Of a DNA stretch of 5,564 nt, positions 1 through 5,467 are shown piece after piece. The stretch is from contig VBOC01000200.1 in the NCBI GenBank assembly GCA_005877655.1, positions 1-5,564 of the forward strand. The letters are read 5' to 3'. Numbering within the stretch: position 1 is the first letter of the stretch; every line of letters starts with the position of its first letter. The notes below the pieces were generated by a model. It did no database searches. It saw nothing but the letters and a program-made list of their open reading frames with translations, and was not told the DNA's origin. This DNA is from Ignavibacteria bacterium (lineage in GTDB: Bacteria > Bacteroidota > Ignavibacteria > UBA10030 > SZUA-254). The position numbers and the translations under genes were made by a program.

Positions 1-195
1 AAGTCAATCGTGACCTGCGTCTGCGGCGCCACGTTCGAAACACGCTCCACGGCCGGCAATCTCAAAATCGAAATCTGTTCGAAGTGCCATCCCTTCTTTA
101 CGGGCAAGCAAAAGCTGGTCGACTCTGCCGGGCGCGTCGAACGCTTTAATAGAAAGTACGCCAAGAAAACGAAGGAAGCCGTCGCGACGGCGTAA
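1..195 (+). CDS. rpmE: Ribosomal protein L31 (bL31), 5'-truncated by the window edge
   Basis: Large-subunit ribosomal protein bL31, which sits at the subunit bridge by the central protuberance. The open frame runs from base 1 without a start ([16 protein letters not shown]...), so about eight N-terminal residues lie outside the window; the GTG at base 10 is the conserved internal valine, not the start. Family landmarks are clear: [16 protein letters not shown](F/Y)TGKQKLVD and [10 protein letters not shown]. Four cysteines (residues 6, 8, 26 and 29 of the visible part) make the C-x-C...C-x2-C zinc set, so this is the zinc-binding (C+) form and not the zinc-free YkgM-type paralogue. A short Ala-rich tail ([10 protein letters not shown]) follows the conserved core. 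The gene is followed by its own terminator at 222-250, which separates it from the next unit. Confidence 0.96.
   Translation, partial: KSIVTCVCGATFETRSTAGNLKIEICSKCHPFFTGKQKLVDSAGRVERFNRKYAKKTKEAVATA
178..191. repeat. Perfect 14-base palindrome at the 3' end of rpmE
   Basis: GCCGTCGCGACGGC is identical to its own reverse complement and ends one base before the rpmE stop codon. In RNA it could form a 5-bp GC-rich stem with a CGCG loop. It encodes the alanine-rich C-terminal tail, which is not conserved in L31. It may be chance in GC-rich DNA; there is no U tract directly after it, so it is not itself a terminator. Confidence 0.5.
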
Positions 196-221
196 TCAAG
201 GCTCTCAAAAGACGTTCAGAG

Positions 222-250
222 ACGGAATTCCACACCGGGATTCCGTTTTT
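222..250 (+). terminator. Rho-independent terminator of rpmE
   Basis: The left arm ACGGAATTCC (222-231) pairs with GGGATTCCGT (237-246) as a 10-bp stem with one G-U pair and a five-base loop (ACACC). The stem runs directly into a run of five T (246-250). It lies 27 bases after the rpmE stop. The upstream flank has no matching A tract, so it should act only on the + strand. It marks the boundary between rpmE and the downstream gene cluster. Confidence 0.8.
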
Positions 251-252
251 GC

Positions 253-258
253 TATGAT
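253..258 (+). promoter_or_regulatory. Possible -10 element for the GlmU-like gene
   Basis: TATGAT, one mismatch from the sigma-70 -10 consensus, lies between the rpmE terminator and the next ATG at 267. If used, transcription would begin at about 265-267, giving a leaderless or nearly leaderless mRNA. No convincing -35 hexamer is seen at the proper distance; that position falls inside the terminator stem-loop. This is a weak call based on one hexamer and on the need for a promoter in this short gap. Confidence 0.25.
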
Positions 259-266
259 AGGCTGGC

Positions 267-1520
267 ATGCAAGTCTGCATCTTTGAGGATCATCACTTTC
301 GCACGTTTCTTCCGCTCGTCTATTTTCGGCCGGTCTACGAGCTCCGTTGCGGCGCTTTGAGCCTCAGAGAAAAAATCGAAGCTTGTTTCACGCGTCCGGT
401 GGTTGCCCTGCATCTTCGCGGAGACCTCGCCGAGTGCTATCGCGACGATCATCCGGGAGCGGCGGTCAATGCGATGCCGAAGGGAGATACCTGGTTCATC
501 AACGGCCGTCTCGTGGCCGACGGCGCCCTGGCCAGGCTCGTTCGGGGAAAGCGGACGGAAGAGCGCGCGTACCTCGCTGACGGTGAAATTGCAGCCGCGT
601 ATGTCAGGGCGAAGAATGTTCCCTCGGTTATCCGGTCCCCGGGGGCACCGATCACGGCTCAGAATTTTCAGGGAATTCATTCGGAATCGTTCGAGGGAAG
701 GTTTGCCCGGTATCCATGGGACCTTGTGAGCCGCTCTGCCGATGAAATTGCGAATGACTTCCGGCGAGCGAAGAATGCTCCGCGCGGCCCGCGTCCGAAG
801 ATTTATCGCGGCGCCGAGCTTTTGAACCGGAAAAATATCGTTCTCGGCGGAGGAAGCGTCCTGAAACCGGGCGCGGTCCTCGACGCCGAGAAGGGTCCGA
901 TCATTCTCGGCCGGGACGTGACGATCATGCCGAACGCGGTCATCGAAGGCCCTGTGTTCATCGGGGAACATTCGATCATTAAAGCCGGCGCAAAAATTTA
1001 TCATGGGACTTCCATTGGCGCCCGCTGCAAAGTCGGGGGAGAGGTGGAAGCCTCGATCATCCAGTCGTATTCGAACAAACAGCACGAGGGATTTCTCGGA
1101 CATTCCTACCTGGGGAGCTGGGTGAATATCGGCGCGGACACAAATACGAGCGACCTCAAGAACACCTATGGGAATGTCAGGGTGCGGCTGGGGGATGAAG
1201 AGATCGACACGGGATTGCAATTTGTGGGACTCACCATGGGGGACCACTCAAAGACGGGCATCAACATGATGTTTGACACGGGCACGGTGGCCGGCATTTC
1301 CTGCAACCTCTACGGCGCAGGGCTTCCCCCCAAGTTTGTGCCGTCTTTTTCGTGGGGAGAGAAAAATGCCCTTACGGTCTACAACCTCGACAAGAGCGTC
1401 GAAACGGCGCGGCGAGTGATGGCGAGGAGAGACGTGAAGATGAGCGAAGCGTATGAGAGACTGTTCCGGACGGTTTTCCTGCTCACCGATCCCGACCGGC
1501 GCAATGCGGGGATTGCCTGA
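267..1520 (+). CDS. GlmU-like putative sugar nucleotidyltransferase / left-handed beta-helix acyltransferase (alternative GlmU family)
   Basis: Cytosolic protein of 417 residues, likely acting on hexosamine-1-phosphate or UDP-GlcNAc precursors of the cell envelope. The N-terminus (MQVCIFED...LLPL-like, then FRPVYELRCGALSLREK, residues 20-36) matches the alternative GlmU family (TIGR03991-like, NTP_transf_4 domain) of Bacteroidota and Chlorobi. Standard GlmU's N-terminal G-x-G-T-R-M loop is absent. FING (77-80) and the PWDLV segment (150-154) fall in this first domain. From about residue 185 to 355 there is a hexapeptide-repeat left-handed beta-helix (IILGRDVTIMPNAVIEG, FIGEHSIIKAGAKI), including the family motif HEGFLGHSYLGSWVNIGA (273-290) followed by NT..DLKN.YG; His273 or His280 may replace the catalytic His of GlmU. 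The start is supported by homology; a weak AGG lies five bases before it. The stop codon abuts the rsmB ATG. Family assignment is good; the exact substrate is inferred. Confidence 0.82.
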   Translation: MQVCIFEDHHFRTFLPLVYFRPVYELRCGALSLREKIEACFTRPVVALHLRGDLAECYRDDHPGAAVNAMPKGDTWFINGRLVADGALARLVRGKRTEERAYLADGEIAAAYVRAKNVPSVIRSPGAPITAQNFQGIHSESFEGRFARYPWDLVSRSADEIANDFRRAKNAPRGPRPKIYRGAELLNRKNIVLGGGSVLKPGAVLDAEKGPIILGRDVTIMPNAVIEGPVFIGEHSIIKAGAKIYHGTSIGARCKVGGEVEASIIQSYSNKQHEGFLGHSYLGSWVNIGADTNTSDLKNTYGNVRVRLGDEEIDTGLQFVGLTMGDHSKTGINMMFDTGTVAGISCNLYGAGLPPKFVPSFSWGEKNALTVYNLDKSVETARRVMARRDVKMSEAYERLFRTVFLLTDPDRRNAGIA

Positions 1521-2921
1521 ATGACGAGCGAGACGGCCGAAGTTCAGACGTTATACTCCGGGCCCCGCGGCACCGCCGTCAAGATCCTGAACCGAATCGA
1601 GCGGACGGACTCGTATCTGGACAAGCTTCTGGACGTGGAGTTGAGGTCGACCGATCTTGCCGACGTTGACAAGAGCCTGCTGGCCGAGATCGTCCACGGG
1701 GTGATGCGGTGGCAGGGCAGGCTCGACTGGGTGCTCAACGGCTTCACCCACGGGAATTTTTCCAAATCAGAAGTCAACGTCAAGAATACCCTTCGCGTCG
1801 CCCTCTACCAGATTCTCTTCCTGACCCATGTGCCTCACTATGCCGCGGTCAATGAGGCCGTCGAGTTCATGAAGCGGATCCGCGGCGAGAGATCCGGTAA
1901 TCTCGTCAACGGCGTGCTGCGCAACATCATCCGAAGCCTCGACGCGATCCACTATCCGAAGGAGGAGGATCCCGCGCAATATCTCGCCGTCTACTTCTCG
2001 CATCCCCTTTGGATGGTCAAGCGCTGGATCAAGCGTTTCGAACGCGAGGAGCTCGAACGATTGCTCGCCGCCAACAACGAGATTCCCACGCTCACCTTGC
2101 GGATCAACAAGTTGAAAATCGTCCCCGCGGAATTCCTGTCGATTCTGGACAACGGGAAGATCACCTACCAGGGCTCGAGCTTCATCGATTATTTCATCAA
2201 ATTGAAAAGCCTCTCGGGGATTTCCCAGATGAACATCTTCCAGAAGGGGCTCTTCTCCATTCAGGACGAGAGCGCCGCCCTCCCCGTTTTGTTGCTCGCC
2301 CCCGAGCCGGGGGACCGCGTGATCGACATGTGCGCGGCTCCGGGAGGGAAGACGACGTTCATCGCCGAGTTGATGAACAACCGAGGAGAAATCCTTGCCG
2401 TGGACAAGTACGAAAGCCGACTCAATATGGTCAAGCTGAACTGCGAGAGGCTCGGGATTTCGAATGTCCGGCTGCATGTCGGGGATGCCACACAGCTCGA
2501 GACCCCGCCCGCCGACCGGGTCATCGTCGATGTTCCCTGCTCCGGCCTCGGCACACTCCGCAAGAAACCCGATATCAAATGGAAGCGGGAGCCCGAGGAT
2601 ATTCCGCGACTGGTCGCTCAGCAGCTTCACCTCCTCGAACGCGCCGCTGAGCTCGTAAGGCCCGGCGGTGTGCTGGTGTACAGCACCTGCACGACCGAGC
2701 CGGAGGAAAATGCCTCACAATTGAAAGCGTTTCTGGAACGACACCCCGATTACCGTCTTGACGACGCTTCGGTGTTTGTCAATAAGTCGGTGGTGGCGGA
2801 CGGATGTGTGGAGACCTTTCCGCACCGCCATCATCTGGATGGATCGTTCGCCGCGCGCCTCGTCAGGACCCCTGCCGCGGCGCCGGGCGGCAATCATCAT
2901 TCCAATACCCCGCAGCCGTGA
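1521..2921 (+). CDS. rsmB: 16S rRNA (cytosine-967-C5)-methyltransferase RsmB
   Basis: SAM-dependent enzyme that makes m5C967 in 16S rRNA of the small subunit. The 466-residue protein has an N-terminal NusB-like RNA-binding domain (about 15-145, with ADVDKSLLAEIVHGVMRWQGRLDW and YAAVNEAVE) and a C-terminal Rossmann methyltransferase domain. Visible motifs: FSIQDESAALPV (245-256); SAM motif I VIDMCAAPGGKT (267-278); AVDKYESRL with the ribose-binding Asp295; GDAT (321-324); motif IV DVPCSGLGTLRKKPDIKW with Cys340; motif VI YSTCTTEPEEN with Cys390, which matches the nucleophile Cys389 of E. coli RsmB. It is somewhat longer than the E. coli protein (429 residues); the last ~16 residues (after ARLVRT) are a Pro/Ala/His-rich tail. 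The ATG directly follows the previous stop (TGAATG), without a clear Shine-Dalgarno, and the stop overlaps the next start. Both active-site cysteines are present, so it should be functional. Confidence 0.95.
   Translation: MTSETAEVQTLYSGPRGTAVKILNRIERTDSYLDKLLDVELRSTDLADVDKSLLAEIVHGVMRWQGRLDWVLNGFTHGNFSKSEVNVKNTLRVALYQILFLTHVPHYAAVNEAVEFMKRIRGERSGNLVNGVLRNIIRSLDAIHYPKEEDPAQYLAVYFSHPLWMVKRWIKRFEREELERLLAANNEIPTLTLRINKLKIVPAEFLSILDNGKITYQGSSFIDYFIKLKSLSGISQMNIFQKGLFSIQDESAALPVLLLAPEPGDRVIDMCAAPGGKTTFIAELMNNRGEILAVDKYESRLNMVKLNCERLGISNVRLHVGDATQLETPPADRVIVDVPCSGLGTLRKKPDIKWKREPEDIPRLVAQQLHLLERAAELVRPGGVLVYSTCTTEPEENASQLKAFLERHPDYRLDDASVFVNKSVVADGCVETFPHRHHLDGSFAARLVRTPAAAPGGNHHSNTPQP
2918..2921 (+). 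promoter_or_regulatory. GTGA stop-start overlap coupling rsmB to tdh
   Basis: The GTG start of tdh (2918-2920) overlaps the TGA stop of rsmB (2919-2921). No Shine-Dalgarno sequence precedes it (upstream bases are CCAATACCCCGCAGCC), so translation likely depends on ribosomes ending rsmB and reinitiating. GTG is preferred because it gives an N-terminus MKAILK that matches the usual MKAL/MKAI start of Tdh proteins; the upstream in-frame ATG at 2804 would lie deep inside rsmB. Confidence 0.7.
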
Positions 2922-4147
2922 AAGCGATCTTGAAGGAGAGGCCGTCGGAGGGGAGGGAGTGGAAGAAAGGTCTGTCGTTGGAGGAGTGCCCGGCGCCTGT
3001 TATAAAAAAAAGCAGCGAAGCAAAGATCCGCATCGTCGCCGGGGCGATCTGCGGAACGGACGGCGCGATTTATGACTCAAGGGATTCGCTTCGGCGGGAG
3101 ATGCTCAAGGCGGATAAACCCAAGATCGTCCTGGGCCACGAGTTTTGCGGCAGGCTGGCCGACGCAGGAACCGAAGCCAGAGAAATCATCGCCCGGCTGG
3201 TGATCCGCCACGGCGAAGGAGATACCATTGTGGGGAAATTTATCGCCCGGCGCGATGCAGCCCTGCTCTCGAAGGATCCGCATCTGATCGAGTTTGCCGG
3301 AGAGCATTTTTATGCATCGGCGGAAATGCACGTCACCGACGGGACCTGCTACCAGTGCCGGCTCGGCGAGCGGCACGTGTGCCAGCATACCGTCATCAAG
3401 GGCGTCCACGACGACGGCGCCTTCACCGACGAGCTGGTCGTCCCGGCGGAAAACCTCGTGCTGTTCCGGAATGGGGAAATTCCTCCGGAGATCATCGCGT
3501 TTATGGACGCACTCGGAAACGCAACGCACACCGTGCAATCGGTTCCCGCCAGGGGCAAGACCATCGCCGTTCTGGGCTGCGGCGTCCAGGGCCTGATGGC
3601 CACCGCGGTTGCCAAGGCCGAGGGGGCGAAGGCGATCTTCGTGACCGATGCTTCTCACGCAGATTTCACGCACGACAAACTTCTTGCAACGCGGTTCCGG
3701 CTGGCCAGGGCGTACGGCGCCGACGCGTGCTTCGATGTCTCGCTGCCGGAGGAACACAGGGCTTTCATCGACAGGGTGATGCGGGAGACGTCGAAAACGG
3801 GAGTCGATGCCGTATACGAAATGTCGGGAAACTACAATGCCTATGAAGACGCCTTCCGCGTCGTCCGGATGGGAGGCGCGATCTCGCTGCTCGGACTGCC
3901 TTCGGGGACGATGCAAATGGACTTCGCCAGGGACGTGATCTTTCGCGGCGTCACGATTCACGGCATCATCGGGCGCCGGGTTTTTCAAACATGGGACCTG
4001 ATGCGGCAGCTTTTGAAGCAGGGCCTGGCGCAAAAGTTCGTGTCGACCGGATTTGTGACTCACGACCTTCCGCTCGGAAAATTCGAAGATCGGTTCGCCG
4101 CCCTCCGCAGCGGCGACGGGCTCAAGGTCCTCCTCCGGCCGCGCTGA
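2918..4147 (+). CDS. tdh: L-threonine 3-dehydrogenase (zinc-dependent MDR family), with insertions
   Basis: Oxidises L-threonine with NAD+ to 2-amino-3-oxobutanoate. It has 409 residues from the GTG start, against 341 in E. coli Tdh. Catalytic-zinc residues are present: Cys45 in AICGTD, His74-Glu75 in LGHEF, and the Tdh signature DALGNATHT (197-205). His138 (EMHVT) aligns with the catalytic His90 of the E. coli enzyme. The structural-zinc lobe reads D-x2-C-x2-C-x7-C (141, 144, 147, 155), so the first cysteine is replaced by Asp. The nucleotide fold has GCGVQG (220-225) and Asp244 at the end of strand 2, favouring NAD+ over NADP+. The C-terminal part keeps EMSG, GGAISLLGLPSG, IFRGVTIHGIIGR and TWDLM. 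Insertions of about 39 residues (around 87-135) and 10 residues (after 244) are unusual. kbl follows 43 bases later, which strongly supports a threonine role. A related MDR polyol dehydrogenase is the alternative, but less likely. Confidence 0.87.
   Translation: MKAILKERPSEGREWKKGLSLEECPAPVIKKSSEAKIRIVAGAICGTDGAIYDSRDSLRREMLKADKPKIVLGHEFCGRLADAGTEAREIIARLVIRHGEGDTIVGKFIARRDAALLSKDPHLIEFAGEHFYASAEMHVTDGTCYQCRLGERHVCQHTVIKGVHDDGAFTDELVVPAENLVLFRNGEIPPEIIAFMDALGNATHTVQSVPARGKTIAVLGCGVQGLMATAVAKAEGAKAIFVTDASHADFTHDKLLATRFRLARAYGADACFDVSLPEEHRAFIDRVMRETSKTGVDAVYEMSGNYNAYEDAFRVVRMGGAISLLGLPSGTMQMDFARDVIFRGVTIHGIIGRRVFQTWDLMRQLLKQGLAQKFVSTGFVTHDLPLGKFEDRFAALRSGDGLKVLLRPR
3176..3322 (+). other. Insertion region inside Tdh, before the structural zinc lobe
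   Basis: This stretch encodes about residues 87-135. In E. coli Tdh, 25 residues separate the catalytic His-Glu pair from His90; here 64 residues separate His74 from His138, an excess of about 39. The insert is charged and contains GDTIVGKFIARRD and HLIEFAGEHFY; the frame is open throughout and codon use looks like the rest of the gene, so it is unlikely to be an artefact. The exact borders are uncertain without an alignment; the comparison uses the E. coli sequence from memory. Confidence 0.6.
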
Positions 4148-4190
4148 CAGCAACCTGACTTATACATTCACGCCCATTACGGCTACGTTC

Positions 4191-5408
4191 ATGATGGACA
4201 CGCTTCACCTGATCAGCGACGAACTCGACCGCCTTCGCAATACAAAGACCTACAAGTACGAGACCGCGCTCGAAGGCCCTCAAGGGGGCGTTGTGAAGGT
4301 GTCGGGAAAAAAAGTCGTGATGCTGGCATCGAACAACTATCTCGGTCTGTCGAACCACCCGGCTATCAAACGGGCGGCAGCGAAGGGCATCAAGGAGTAC
4401 GGCTATGGACTCGCCTCCGTCCGGTTCCTTTGCGGGACGCAAACGATCCACCGGGCGCTAGAACAAAAAATCGCCAGGTTTCTCCGTTGCGAAGACTCTA
4501 TCCTTTATTCCTCATGCTTTTCGGCAAACGAAGGTTTCTTCGCGGCGATAGTCAACGAGAAACTGGGGATGGAAGTGTACAAGGACGTCCTGTACAGCGA
4601 CCGGCTGAACCATGCGAGCATCATCGACGGCCAGCGCCTCTGCCGGCCCGAGCTCGTCGATAAGAAAATCTACCAGCATGCCGATATGGCGGACCTTGAG
4701 CGCCTGCTGGAAGAGGGCCGGGACAAGGACTATCGCTTTCGCATCATCGCCACCGACGGGGTCTTCAGCATGGAAGGAGACCTGGCTCCGCTCGACAGGA
4801 TTGCAGCGCTTGCGCGGCGGTTCGGGGCCATGCTGTTCGTCGACGATTCGCACGGGGTGGGAGTGTGCGGCAAGAGCGGAAGAGGAGCGCCGGAAGCGAA
4901 GAACGCGCTCGGTAAGATCGACGTCCTGACGGGAACGCTCGGTAAGGCGATCGGCGGAGCCGCGGGTGGATACATTTGCGGCACGGAGGCGATGATTTCC
5001 TATTTGCGGCAAAAGTCGCGCCCATACACATTTTCGAATTCGTTGCCGCCCTCCAACGTCTACGGGGCGATGGCGGCCTTCGACTTGCTGAACCGTGACA
5101 GGTCGATTGTGGGCCGGCTGCATAGAAACACGCTCTATTTCCGAAAGGAGGTCAAGTCGCTCGGGTTCACAATTATAGAGGGTGAACACCCCATCGTGCC
5201 GATCATGCTTGGGGACGCCGCCGTTGCGCAGGATATGAGCGCCGCGCTCCTAAAGGCGGGCGTTTATATCAAAGGACTCTGGTTCCCGGTCGTCCCGAAA
5301 GGGGAGGCGCGCCTGAGGGCCCAGGTTTCGGCCGATCACACGACGCGGAATCTTGACCGGGCGCTCGAAGCCCTGGAGAGCGTCGGCAGGAAAATGAGGG
5401 TCATTTGA
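4191..5408 (+). CDS. kbl: Glycine C-acetyltransferase (2-amino-3-ketobutyrate CoA ligase)
   Basis: PLP enzyme of the alpha-oxoamine synthase family. It cleaves 2-amino-3-oxobutanoate with CoA to glycine and acetyl-CoA, completing the pathway begun by Tdh. The 405 residues compare with 398 in E. coli Kbl. Landmarks: ASNNYLGLSNHP (46-57), GYGLASVRFLCGTQ.IH (71-87), ILYSSCFSAN, LNHASIIDGQRLC with the PLP-stacking His141, ATDGVFSMEGD, VDDSHGVG with Asp218 and His221, the Schiff-base lysine Lys252 in TGTLGKAIGG, SRPYTFSNSLPP, and WFPVVPKGEARLRAQVSA.HT with Arg376 for the substrate carboxylate. The VRFLCGTQ and SRPY.FSNSL signatures separate Kbl from BioF and HemA; the adjacent tdh agrees. Two ATG codons (4191 and 4194) can start the protein equally well; no Shine-Dalgarno is visible. 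The gap to tdh is 43 bases, consistent with one operon. Gene order is tdh-kbl, the reverse of E. coli kbl-tdh. Confidence 0.95.
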   Translation: MMDTLHLISDELDRLRNTKTYKYETALEGPQGGVVKVSGKKVVMLASNNYLGLSNHPAIKRAAAKGIKEYGYGLASVRFLCGTQTIHRALEQKIARFLRCEDSILYSSCFSANEGFFAAIVNEKLGMEVYKDVLYSDRLNHASIIDGQRLCRPELVDKKIYQHADMADLERLLEEGRDKDYRFRIIATDGVFSMEGDLAPLDRIAALARRFGAMLFVDDSHGVGVCGKSGRGAPEAKNALGKIDVLTGTLGKAIGGAAGGYICGTEAMISYLRQKSRPYTFSNSLPPSNVYGAMAAFDLLNRDRSIVGRLHRNTLYFRKEVKSLGFTIIEGEHPIVPIMLGDAAVAQDMSAALLKAGVYIKGLWFPVVPKGEARLRAQVSADHTTRNLDRALEALESVGRKMRVI

Positions 5409-5455
5409 GATTCGGGCGGCGTTTCGCTAAGTTGAAGAAGGGATCGGCACTATAA

Positions 5456-5461
5456 AAAGGA
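5456..5461 (+). promoter_or_regulatory. Ribosome binding site of the Mrp-like gene
   Basis: AAAGGA lies six bases before the ATG at 5468. It is the only clearly good Shine-Dalgarno sequence at a start in this window, which supports the chosen start and suggests this gene is translated independently of kbl. Confidence 0.6.
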
Positions 5462-5467
5462 ATATCG

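Noticed and set aside
10..12. GTG at base 10 as the start of rpmE
   Set aside because: Conserved L31 sequence continues in frame upstream to the window edge, and about eight more N-terminal residues are expected.
252..1247. Long open frame on the - strand (331 codons) opposite the GlmU-like gene
   Set aside because: Its translation has no recognisable domain and lies wholly antisense to a gene with clear family motifs; such shadows are common in GC-rich coding DNA.
1767..2630. Open frame on the - strand (287 codons) opposite rsmB
   Set aside because: Antisense to the conserved methyltransferase motifs; the protein shows no coherent family signature.
2804..2917. Upstream extension of tdh to the ATG at 2804
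   Set aside because: It would overlap rsmB by 118 bases, and the extra residues are out-of-frame rsmB sequence; the GTG at 2918 gives the normal Tdh N-terminus.
3077..4153. Long open frame on the - strand (358 codons) opposite tdh
   Set aside because: Antisense shadow of tdh; rich in Arg, Pro and His with no domain pattern and no supporting start signal.
4144..4166. Promoter in the tdh-kbl gap (CTGACA ... TATACA)
   Set aside because: The spacing is about 11 bases, far from the usual 17; the small gap is better explained by an operon.
5432..5456. Promoter before the Mrp-like gene (TTGAAG ... TATAAA)
   Set aside because: The spacer is only 13 bases, too short for a standard sigma-70 promoter, and TATAAA runs into the ribosome binding site.
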